A DNA stretch of 64,000 nt, taken from positions 62,001 through 126,000 of the forward strand of contig JABHCN010000048.1 in the NCBI GenBank assembly GCA_018673475.1, given 5' to 3'. Position numbers and translations under genes: made by a program. This document shows positions 9,381-16,851 of the stretch, piece after piece. How positions within the stretch are numbered: the first letter of the stretch is position 1; every line of letters begins with the position of its first letter. The stretch is from Actinomycetota bacterium. Lineage in GTDB: Bacteria; Actinomycetota; Acidimicrobiia; Acidimicrobiales; MedAcidi-G1. The notes below the pieces were generated by a model. The model ran no database searches and was not told the DNA's origin. It worked only from the letters and a program-made list of their open reading frames with translations.

Positions 9381-10150
9381 GACCCGAGAAGGCGTGCGTG
9401 GCTCAGAAAGCCCGTGTGGGCGACCATCCGATGATCGGGCCTCACCGCCAGGCCATCTATGTGCCAACTTCTGTTTAGGACCTCAATTGTCTCGGCAAAC
9501 TCGAAGCCGTTCGCTGTGAGGGCCTCTCTGAACCGCACTGCCTGGAGGATGCTCGGCGTGTAGGCGACGATGATGCCGCCAGCCTGCAGAGACAGTGCCG
9601 CATGGGGAACCACCTGCCAGGGCTCGGGCAGATCCAGCACGACACGATCCAGGTCGACGAGGTCGATTCCGTCGTAGGCGTCACGGATCTCCACCGTGTA
9701 GCGCCCCAGCGCCTCCTCGCCAAGCATGGTCGAGACATTCGAGCGGGCCCTCTCCACAAACTCGTCCCTGATGTCGTAGCCCGTGATCTCGGCTCCGGCA
9801 CGCAGCATCGTCATCGACAGGGCACCTGAGCCGACACCCGACTCGAACACCTTCGCCCCGGGAAAGATGTCGGCGAGCAACAGCAACGGGCCCAGATCCT
9901 TTGGATATATGACCTGGGCACCACGGGGCATCTTGAGAATGAAGTCGGAGAGGGTCGGCCGGAATGCCACAAAGGAACTGCCGCGACTCGACTTCGGTGT
10001 CGCACCCTCAGGGCAGCCGATCAGATCGTCATGGTTGAGAACCCCTGTGTGGGAGTGGAACTCGCCACCCGCCTCGAGGGTCACCAGGTAGCGCCTCTTC
10101 TTGTTGTCAACCAGAAGAACCTGGTCGCCCGCCTCGAGCATGCGGCTCAT
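9377..10150 (-). CDS. trmI: tRNA (adenine58-N1)-methyltransferase TrmI
   Basis: Methylates A58 in the T-loop of tRNA with S-adenosylmethionine. The 257-residue sequence has the N-terminal beta domain, the SAM-binding motif VFESGVGSGALS (about residues 100-111), YDIRDEF, and the LDLPEPWQ motif that follows the catalytic region. The gene is close to mpa as in M. tuberculosis (Rv2118c near Rv2115c), so the neighbourhood is conserved. The start overlaps the upstream small gene as ATGA, and the stop overlaps the protease start as GTGA. Confidence 0.95.
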   Translation of the reverse strand: MSRMLEAGDQVLLVDNKKRRYLVTLEAGGEFHSHTGVLNHDDLIGCPEGATPKSSRGSSFVAFRPTLSDFILKMPRGAQVIYPKDLGPLLLLADIFPGAKVFESGVGSGALSMTMLRAGAEITGYDIRDEFVERARSNVSTMLGEEALGRYTVEIRDAYDGIDLVDLDRVVLDLPEPWQVVPHAALSLQAGGIIVAYTPSILQAVRFREALTANGFEFAETIEVLNRSWHIDGLAVRPDHRMVAHTGFLSHARLLGS

Positions 10151-10419
10151 CTGGAGCCCCCTACCCGGCGTCTGGACGCGGGGCCTTCAGACCTGGGCTC
10201 CACCGGTTTCTCCGACACCGGCAGGTGCGAGACCAGAACCCCGTCACCGGGCTTCAGGGTCTGACTGAACACAACGGGTGCAGTACCGAGCTTGGTGGCA
10301 CGTCGAAGGACGCGTCCCACCAGCACCACAATCAGGGCCAACTGCCAGCGGCGCCCGCCCCCGAGGAGGCTGCGGCGCAAGAGCCTGCCGGTCAGGCCCG
10401 ACGGCGATGACAGCCCCAT
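10147..10419 (-). CDS. Small basic protein with one membrane segment, unknown
   Basis: A 90-residue, Arg-rich protein with one hydrophobic stretch (about residues 27-35, LALIVVLVG) and a basic, Pro/Ser-rich tail. I recognise no family. It is joined to its neighbours by a one-base TGATG overlap upstream and a four-base ATGA overlap with trmI downstream, so it sits in the middle of an operon and is very likely translated. The tight coupling to trmI says nothing clear about function. Confidence 0.6.
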   Translation of the reverse strand: MGLSSPSGLTGRLLRRSLLGGGRRWQLALIVVLVGRVLRRATKLGTAPVVFSQTLKPGDGVLVSHLPVSEKPVEPRSEGPASRRRVGGSR

Positions 10420-10634
10420 CAGATCCGTCGGATCTCCACCACGGTCGATCTGATCCTGCCGATACGCCGCCCGATCAGGTAGGCGGCCAGCAGCGCAATG
10501 CCTCCGGCGATCGCAACGCCGGCCACGATGCCGACCTTGCGGGACTCGACCTTCTCGCCTGCACCACCGACGGTTCGTCGAAGTTCCGCCTCAAGGTCCT
10601 CGCGGGTAACCGGTTGCTCAACTGTCGAGCCCAC
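10419..10634 (-). CDS. Small membrane protein, unknown
   Basis: A 71-residue protein with a charged N-terminus (about 1-33), one membrane segment (about 34-54, VGIVAGVAIAGGIALLAAYL) and a basic end. It starts with GTG inside the last 17 bases of the upstream gene. The layout of a soluble amphipathic segment followed by one helix recalls small actinobacterial envelope proteins, but I cannot name a family. It belongs to the four-gene run ending in trmI and the secreted protease. Confidence 0.65.
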   Translation of the reverse strand: MGSTVEQPVTREDLEAELRRTVGGAGEKVESRKVGIVAGVAIAGGIALLAAYLIGRRIGRIRSTVVEIRRI

Positions 10635-10917
10635 GGCCGCCTCCGATCCTTGTGACGGACAGGGCCACTACGCACCCCAGCCCTGCGGCCACCAGGAGGT
10701 ACGGGGCCCATGACCAGGAACCGTCGAGCATCTCGGTCCCCTGGAGCAGCCTCAGCCCTCCGACCGCCAACATCACGACACCCACGCCGATCAACAGGGC
10801 GCCACTGATTCCAAAGAGCAGGAAGCGACCGGCGGCACGGAGGGGGTCAACTGTCTGCTCCCTCAGGTAGCGGCGCAGCAGGTCCAACAGATCGCCGGAG
10901 GGTCGTTTCGGTGCCAT
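10618..10917 (-). CDS. Small membrane protein, Holin-X/phage-holin-III-like
   Basis: A 99-residue protein with a basic amphipathic N-terminus (about 1-33) and two membrane segments (about 33-57 and 70-88). This layout resembles the actinobacterial Holin-X family (holin superfamily III), which despite the name is widespread in chromosomes; the assignment is by shape only. It is the first gene of the run leading to trmI. TAGCGT lies nine bases before the ATG, so transcription probably starts only a few bases upstream of the codon. Confidence 0.65.
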   Translation of the reverse strand: MAPKRPSGDLLDLLRRYLREQTVDPLRAAGRFLLFGISGALLIGVGVVMLAVGGLRLLQGTEMLDGSWSWAPYLLVAAGLGCVVALSVTRIGGGRGLDS

Positions 10918-10974
10918 GGGCAGACAACGCTACAGCGGGTGTCAACCGGGTTACTCCCGTGCTGGAGCCGCCGC

Positions 10975-12450
10975 TCAGTCGGGAACTGGCAGCGGAACCA
11001 GCAGGTCAAGGTCGGGCCCGGAGGGATATGCCACCAACTTCAAGACAACCTGGTCGTGCAGGCGCTTGACCCTGTCGGGAAGCGGCTCGGCATTGGTCAG
11101 GACGGCGAATGAAAGGGTTCTGCCCTCAAGGGTCTCCACCTGCCCGGCCAGGCTCGTGACATCACGGAGGGTTCCGGTCTTGGCCCTGGCGCGGCCCTCG
11201 GCAGAGGATCCGACCAGGCGGCGCCTCATGGTTCCTGAGCGGCCAGCCACCGCAAGGCCCGATACCAGGTCGGGACCATGCTCGGCATCCTCGAGAACGG
11301 CAGTCAAGATGCGGCAGGTCACCCTGTTCGCCGGATCCAGGCCTGAGCCGTCCGCAGCCTCCACCCCGCTCAGGTCGTGGCCTGCGGCACCCAGAGCGGT
11401 GAGAACCACGCTGGCGCCAGCAGCCGAGGAGCCGGGCGGGCTCACGGTCGCTCCCAGGTTCTTCAAGAGGAGTTCTGCCGTCGTGTTGTCGGATGTGACG
11501 AGCATCTGGGTCACGATGTCGGCAAGAGGCGGAGAATCGATGGTGGCCAACTCAACGGCTGCATCAAGCGGTGCGACGCCAGCCTGGGCGGACCTCCTGA
11601 TCACCATGTCCCGATCCTCCAGGAGATCGTCGAAGAAGGCCGCTGCGAATGCCGCCGGGTCTCCGGCGGGGGTGTTCAGGCCGTTGGCAGTGTTTGTGGC
11701 GTGCCACCACGAGAAGCCGTCGTTAACCGACAGGGCGCTCAGGGGGCCTGCCTGGTTCTGCTGACCGGGCCTGAAGCGCTCTGGCCATGACTCGACGTAG
11801 CGGAGGGAATCGAAGAGGCTTTCGTCGCCGATCACCGCCCCGGCGATGGAACTCACGCCCGCTCCGACCAGTTCGTCGGCAAGACGCTCCATGTTCGTGA
11901 AGGCCATCTCATCGTCGAAGCGGTCCACATAGTCGTCGGTCATCAGGACCGGGTCACCACCTCCGACAAGCCAGACATCCCCATCCACAACACCGTTCAA
12001 GGGAGGCATACGACTCACGACGCGGGTGGTGAATACATGGTCGGCACCCATGGTCTCCAGCGCTGCAAGCCCCAGGAGCAACTTCTGGGTACTGGCCGGG
12101 ATCAGCGGCGACATTTCGTTGAAGCCATAGATGAGACGGCCGAACTCGCTCACCGCCACACAACTGCTGTCGGGAAGTCCGGAGACCACATCTCTCAGAT
12201 CGGCGACCAGACGCCTGTCGGCTTCAGGAGCCTGAAGAAAGAGAGGAATCCGTCGAACTGAGATGAGCGGCGTTACAAGAGACGCTGCCGGTGGCGACAT
12301 TGGCGGCTGTGGTGGCCGGTCGGCTGCGGCATCGGAGGACCGCACCTGCCATGTCGCTGCCAGGAGGGCCGACGACAACAGCACGGGCAACAGCATGCGC
12401 CTGATCACGGCTCGCCATGGTAGGGCCCCCTCAGGGAACTGGTCGCGCAC
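10975..12450 (-). CDS. dacB: D-alanyl-D-alanine carboxypeptidase/endopeptidase, PBP4 (S13) family
   Basis: A periplasmic-side penicillin-binding protein that trims or opens peptidoglycan cross-links. All three motifs are present: SxxK as S120-TQ-K123, SxN in TSDNTTAELLLKN, and KTG in AKTGTLRDV. The insertion between SxxK and SxN is of class C (PBP4) size. A hydrophobic segment (about 19-33) is a signal or anchor. The GTG at 12450 is the outermost start; another GTG at 12408 would start right before the hydrophobic segment and is equally likely. Neither has a ribosome-binding site. It is divergent from the FIST gene. Confidence 0.9.
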   Translation of the reverse strand: MRDQFPEGALPWRAVIRRMLLPVLLSSALLAATWQVRSSDAAADRPPQPPMSPPAASLVTPLISVRRIPLFLQAPEADRRLVADLRDVVSGLPDSSCVAVSEFGRLIYGFNEMSPLIPASTQKLLLGLAALETMGADHVFTTRVVSRMPPLNGVVDGDVWLVGGGDPVLMTDDYVDRFDDEMAFTNMERLADELVGAGVSSIAGAVIGDESLFDSLRYVESWPERFRPGQQNQAGPLSALSVNDGFSWWHATNTANGLNTPAGDPAAFAAAFFDDLLEDRDMVIRRSAQAGVAPLDAAVELATIDSPPLADIVTQMLVTSDNTTAELLLKNLGATVSPPGSSAAGASVVLTALGAAGHDLSGVEAADGSGLDPANRVTCRILTAVLEDAEHGPDLVSGLAVAGRSGTMRRRLVGSSAEGRARAKTGTLRDVTSLAGQVETLEGRTLSFAVLTNAEPLPDRVKRLHDQVVLKLVAYPSGPDLDLLVPLPVPD

Positions 12451-12478
12451 CCGTCAACCGGTATCGGCACGTGTCCCC

Positions 12479-12484
12479 TAGGTT
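12479..12484 (+). promoter_or_regulatory. -10 hexamer TAGGTT for the leaderless FIST gene
   Basis: TAGGTT is followed by six bases and then the ATG at 12491. Confidence 0.55.
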
Positions 12485-12490
12485 CCTTCA

Positions 12491-13600
12491 ATGCGCTACG
12501 CGACGGGACTTTCTGAACACAGCGATCCACGGGTTGCCGTGGCTGAGGTCATCGGCCAGATTCTTGAGCGGATCGGCACCTCTCCGGGCCTTGCCGTGCT
12601 CTTCGTCTCCGGCTCGCACGTTGCCGAGGTGGATCTGATCGCCCGAACCGTGCGCCAGGGCCTCGAACCCGGTCACCTGATCGGAGCCACGGCCGTCTCA
12701 GTGCTGGCACACCGCCAGGAGGTCGAGGAGGCGCCCGCAGTGGTTCTGTGGGCAGGGCAGACAGGTCCCGTGGACATGCTCGTGTCTGACACGAATCAGG
12801 ATCTGACAAGCATTCCAGCGGGTTCAGCCGTACTCGCCCTCGCTGACCCCTTCTCCTTTGATGCCGAGACAACCCTGGCCTCCGTACCTCCTCAGGTGGT
12901 GCTGGTGGGCGGCCTGGCCTCACACGCACGATCCCCAGGGGGCAACCGCCTGATCGCCGACCGTGAGACCGTGACGGGAGGGTCAGTGATGGCCGTACTG
13001 CCCGAGGGCCTCGGCATTCGTCCGATTGTCTCCCAGGGATGTCGGCCCATCGGAGACCCCTTCACCATTACCGACGCCTCCAGAAACCTCATCCTCGGAT
13101 TGGGTGGGCAGCCTGCTGTACAGCGACTTGATGATGTCTTGTCCTCTGCATCAGAGACAGATCGTCACCCGATCAGACTGGGCCTGCAGATCGGCATCGC
13201 CGTTGAGGAGCACGCCGCCGTGTTGGGCACTGGCGACTTCCTGATCCGAAGCGTTGTCGGAACAGACAGGTCGTCGGGAGGCATCGCCATTGCCGGCATG
13301 GTGACCGTCGGAGAGACCGCCCAGTTCCATGTCAGGGATCCCGGTGTCGCCACGAATGAACTTGCGGCTCTGCTCCAACCGCTTCGAGCAGAGAGTGCCC
13401 TCCTGTTCACGTGCAACGGCCGCGGGAAGAGGTTCTTTTCAAGACCCTCCCACGATGCCACTCTGTTCTGTGACGGACTCGACACCACAGTTGTCGGCGG
13501 CATGTTCTGTGCAGGCGAGATGGGCCCGGTGGGAGCATCCCACCACCTTCATGGCTTTACGGCCTGTGGCCTTTTGTTCGGCGCATCGTCGGCTCAATGA
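12491..13600 (+). CDS. FIST-domain signalling protein
   Basis: A 369-residue soluble protein with the FIST_N domain (about residues 25-210, with LFVSGSHVAE and LVGGLAS) and the FIST_C domain (about 220-355, with ALLFTCNGRG and GGMFCAGEMGPVG). FIST domains occur in sensory proteins and are thought to bind small ligands, possibly amino acids. No kinase or output domain is attached and none is next door, so it may act alone or through an unlinked partner. The start is set by a leaderless promoter hexamer. It precedes the transketolase gene by 112 bases. Confidence 0.9.
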   Translation: MRYATGLSEHSDPRVAVAEVIGQILERIGTSPGLAVLFVSGSHVAEVDLIARTVRQGLEPGHLIGATAVSVLAHRQEVEEAPAVVLWAGQTGPVDMLVSDTNQDLTSIPAGSAVLALADPFSFDAETTLASVPPQVVLVGGLASHARSPGGNRLIADRETVTGGSVMAVLPEGLGIRPIVSQGCRPIGDPFTITDASRNLILGLGGQPAVQRLDDVLSSASETDRHPIRLGLQIGIAVEEHAAVLGTGDFLIRSVVGTDRSSGGIAIAGMVTVGETAQFHVRDPGVATNELAALLQPLRAESALLFTCNGRGKRFFSRPSHDATLFCDGLDTTVVGGMFCAGEMGPVGASHHLHGFTACGLLFGASSAQ

Positions 13601-13674
13601 GGTGCCTCTCACCGTCGACCGGGTCTCCGTGTAATCAGGTTGCTTTTGATACCCGAAAGCCGATCGACAGACGG

Positions 13675-13680
13675 ATATGG
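13675..13680 (+). promoter_or_regulatory. Possible -10 element of tkt (TATGGT)
   Basis: TATGGT lies 32 bases before the tkt ATG, which would give a leader of about 26 bases carrying the AGGGG ribosome-binding site. No good -35 is visible. Confidence 0.35.
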
Positions 13681-13712
13681 TGGCGCCGCGCTGACGTCGA
13701 GCAGGGGCTTTG

Positions 13713-15683
13713 ATGACGAACATGACCGATGCCGAACTGGAGCAACAGGCGGTTGCCGTAATCAAGGGCCTGGCCATGGACGGGCCGCACGCTGCCCGCT
13801 CGGGTCATCAGGGAACGGCTATGGCACTTGCGCCGCTGGCCCACGTGCTCTGGACCCGGATCATGACCTATGACGCCTCTGAGCCACTGTGGGCCGACCG
13901 GGACCGGTTTATCCTCTCCGCCGGACACGCCTCGATGCTGCTCTACTCGATGCTCCACCTGACCGGCCATGGTCTCAGCCTCGACGATCTCCGAAACTTC
14001 CGTCAGTGGGGTTCAGCCACTCCGGGACATCCTGAGGTCGGCCACACCGCCGGCGTCGAGGTCACGACGGGACCCCTCGGGCAGGGCCTTGCCAACGCCG
14101 TCGGAATGGCGATTGCAGAGCGCAACCTGAGAGCACGATTCGGATCCGATCTTTGCAGTCACCACACCTTTGTCGTGTGCGGCGACGGCGATCTCGCCGA
14201 GGGGATCAGCCACGAGGCCGCATCTCTCGCCGGGCACCTCGGTCTCGGCCGACTGATCGCCATCTATGACGACAACCACATCACCATCGACGGGCCAACC
14301 GAGTTGGCCCTGTCCGATGACGCTCCGGCCCGGTTTGGCGCCTACGGCTGGCACGTGATCGATCTGGGTGAGGCTGCCGAGGACCTCGACGCCATCGAGT
14401 CGGCGATACGACACGCCATGGACGACTCGGACCGGCCGTCGCTGGTGGTCATCCGAAGCCACATCGGCACTCCCTCCCCCGATGTTGATACATCCTCCGT
14501 ACACGGCTACTCCCTCAAGGACGAGGGCATCGCGGAGACACGTGAGCGTCTGGGTCTTCCAGCAGACGAGTCGTTCTGGGTTTCCCCCGACGTGGGCAAC
14601 CTCTACGCCCTGGCCGGCCTCCGCGGCGCCGTCGCACGCTCCGCATGGACCGCACGTCTGGAATCGGCAGACATCGACCTCAACGAATGGAACGCCTGCC
14701 AGACGGCCAGCGGCCTCGAAGGCTGGGAGGCGAGCCTCCCGACCTGGGAAGCTGGTGCGGCCGTCGCAACCCGCAAGGCCGGCAACGCCTGCCTCGAGGC
14801 CCTGTTGAGTGTCGTACCCGGACTGATCGGCGGTGGTGCCGACCTGACCGGCAACACCGGTACGACAATCAGCGGGCACGGCGTGCAGGGTGCCGACTGT
14901 CCTGAGGGCCGCCAGATCTTCTTCGGAGTCCGCGAGCACGCCATGGGTGCGATCTGCAACGGGCTCGCCCTCCATGGCGGGGCCCTACCGGTCTGTGGCA
15001 CGTTCCTCGTATTCAGCGACTACATGCGCGGCGCCGTCAGGCTGGCCGCGCTCAGCGGCGCACGAACCGTGTTCATCTGGACCCACGATTCGGTCGGGGT
15101 GGGAGAGGACGGACCAACCCACCAGCCAGTGGAGCATGCAGCATCGCTGAGGACCATTCCGGATCTCACGGTGTTCCGGCCCGCAGACGCAAACGAGACC
15201 GCTTCAGCATGGCGCTACACGGTCAACGGCAACGGGCCGGTGGCGATGCTTCTTACCCGGCAGGACGTTCCGGTCCTTGTCGGCACAGACGACCCCGAAA
15301 GTGTCGCCAGGGGCGGCTACGTGCTCGCAGACCCCGACACTCCCCCAGACGTGGTCATCATCGGAACGGGCAGCGAGGTCAGCGTCGCCCTCGACGCTGC
15401 AGCGACCCTTACCGCTGGTGGACTTGCCGTGAGGGTCGTCTCCATGCCGAGTGTCGACCTGTTCGCCGCTCAGGCCGGCTCCTACCATGACGAGGTTCTA
15501 CCGCCATCGGTACCGGTGGTCTCGGTGGAGGCCGGCGTCACCTTCGGCTGGTCCAGGTGGGCCGACAGGTCGGTCGGAATCGACAGGTTCGGGGCGTCCG
15601 CCCCCGGAGACGAGGTCATGGCCAGGCTCGGGATCACACCGGAAGCCGTGGCCGAAGCTGCCCGTGGTCTGCTCAGCGCCTGA
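13713..15683 (+). CDS. tkt: Transketolase
   Basis: Thiamine-diphosphate enzyme of the non-oxidative pentose phosphate pathway. It has the N-terminal ThDP-binding region (GHQGTAMALAPL, then GPLGQGLANAVGMA and VVCGDGDLAEGISHEAASLAGHLGL with the GDG metal motif), the pyrimidine-binding domain (FGVREHAMGAICNGLALHG) and the C-terminal domain (about 530 onward). The ATG at 13713 has AGGGG about seven bases upstream. The gene continues into tal after 27 bases, so transketolase and transaldolase are co-expressed as in many actinobacteria. At 656 residues it is somewhat shorter than the usual 690-700. Confidence 0.96.
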   Translation: MTNMTDAELEQQAVAVIKGLAMDGPHAARSGHQGTAMALAPLAHVLWTRIMTYDASEPLWADRDRFILSAGHASMLLYSMLHLTGHGLSLDDLRNFRQWGSATPGHPEVGHTAGVEVTTGPLGQGLANAVGMAIAERNLRARFGSDLCSHHTFVVCGDGDLAEGISHEAASLAGHLGLGRLIAIYDDNHITIDGPTELALSDDAPARFGAYGWHVIDLGEAAEDLDAIESAIRHAMDDSDRPSLVVIRSHIGTPSPDVDTSSVHGYSLKDEGIAETRERLGLPADESFWVSPDVGNLYALAGLRGAVARSAWTARLESADIDLNEWNACQTASGLEGWEASLPTWEAGAAVATRKAGNACLEALLSVVPGLIGGGADLTGNTGTTISGHGVQGADCPEGRQIFFGVREHAMGAICNGLALHGGALPVCGTFLVFSDYMRGAVRLAALSGARTVFIWTHDSVGVGEDGPTHQPVEHAASLRTIPDLTVFRPADANETASAWRYTVNGNGPVAMLLTRQDVPVLVGTDDPESVARGGYVLADPDTPPDVVIIGTGSEVSVALDAAATLTAGGLAVRVVSMPSVDLFAAQAGSYHDEVLPPSVPVVSVEAGVTFGWSRWADRSVGIDRFGASAPGDEVMARLGITPEAVAEAARGLLSA

Positions 15684-15710
15684 CCCTTCCATCAGACACC
15701 AGAGGAAACA

Positions 15711-16799
15711 ATGACCAGACTCCATGATCTCTACCGTGAACAGGGGCAGAGCCCGTGGCTCGACAACCTCAGGCGCGGCTGGCTCACATCAGGTGAGTTG
15801 CAGGCGTGGGTTGACCGTGGGGTCCTCGGCATCACCTCGAATCCCTCGATCTTCCAGAAGGCCATGTCGGACACAGACGCCTACGACGAGCAGCTGGCTG
15901 CACTGAAGGCCGACGGCAGATCGATCGAGGAGAGCTACTGGGAGCTCGTCACAAGCGACATCACGGCGGCTCTTGATCTCCTGACGCCTGTCTACGAGGA
16001 GTCCGGCGGTATCGACGGTTACGTCTCGGTCGAGGTCGATCCGTCGCTGGCCACCGACACCGATGGCACCACTGCCGCTGCCAGGGACCTGAGTAGGCGG
16101 ATAGCAAGGCCGAACCTGCTGGTGAAGATCCCTGCCACCGTTGAGGGCATGCCATCGATTCGCCAGATGATCTCCGAGGGGCGGAGTGTCAACGTCACCC
16201 TGATCTTCTCCCTCGATCGCTACGAGCAGGTCATGGAGGCCTACATCGCCGGCCTCGAGGCCTGTCCAGGTGATCTCTCCGGGGTGGCCTCGGTGGCATC
16301 GTTCTTCATCAGCCGCACCGAGACAGAGGTTGACCGCCGTCTCGAGGCGATCGGCACACCGGCGGCGCTCGCCCTGCGGGGCAGGGGCGCCGTGGCACAG
16401 GGATGTGCCGCCTACGACCTGTTCCGCAACACCTTCAGTGGCCCTCGCTGGGAGGCCCTCGTCAAACGTGGGGCCCGGGTCCAGCGACCGCTGTGGGCCT
16501 CAACCTCCACCAAGAATCCCGACTACCCAGACACCCTGTACGTCGATGCCCTCATCGGACCTGAGACGGTCAACACGATTCCCGATGCAACGCTTGAGGC
16601 ATTCGAGGACCACGGCACGGTGGAGCGCACCATCGACGCACACCCGGCCGCCGGTAGAGACATCCTTGCGGCGCTGACCAGCGTCGGTATCGATCTCGAC
16701 GACGTGGCCGACCAACTCGAGACCGAGGGAGTCGATGCCTTCATCAGATCCTTCGACGAGCTGCTGGTGAGCCTTACCGACAAGGCCGCCACCCTCTGA
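15711..16799 (+). CDS. tal: Transaldolase
   Basis: Transfers the dihydroxyacetone unit between sugar phosphates. The 362-residue length and sequence (WLDNLRRGWLTSGELQAWVD, GITSNPSIFQKAM) are of the longer actinobacterial type. The Schiff-base lysine is in LLVKIPAT (about residue 139), and PLWASTSTKNPDY and DTLYVDALIGPETVNTIPD are conserved. AGAGGAAAC precedes the ATG. It follows tkt by 27 bases. Confidence 0.96.
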   Translation: MTRLHDLYREQGQSPWLDNLRRGWLTSGELQAWVDRGVLGITSNPSIFQKAMSDTDAYDEQLAALKADGRSIEESYWELVTSDITAALDLLTPVYEESGGIDGYVSVEVDPSLATDTDGTTAAARDLSRRIARPNLLVKIPATVEGMPSIRQMISEGRSVNVTLIFSLDRYEQVMEAYIAGLEACPGDLSGVASVASFFISRTETEVDRRLEAIGTPAALALRGRGAVAQGCAAYDLFRNTFSGPRWEALVKRGARVQRPLWASTSTKNPDYPDTLYVDALIGPETVNTIPDATLEAFEDHGTVERTIDAHPAAGRDILAALTSVGIDLDDVADQLETEGVDAFIRSFDELLVSLTDKAATL

Positions 16800-16839
16800 G
16801 GTGCAGGCAGCCGGTACGCCTTCGGACGTGGTCGACTGC

Positions 16840-16845
16840 TAGTTT
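16840..16845 (+). promoter_or_regulatory. -10 hexamer TAGTTT for leaderless fbiC
   Basis: TAGTTT is followed by six bases and then the GTG at 16852. Confidence 0.5.
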
Positions 16846-16851
16846 GCCGAA

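Noticed and set aside
10618-10917. Phage remnant because of the holin-like protein
   Set aside because: No other phage gene is near; such small membrane proteins are common in actinobacterial chromosomes.
14013-14975. 320-codon minus-strand frame inside tkt
   Set aside because: High GC content keeps frames open; transketolase motifs are on the plus strand.
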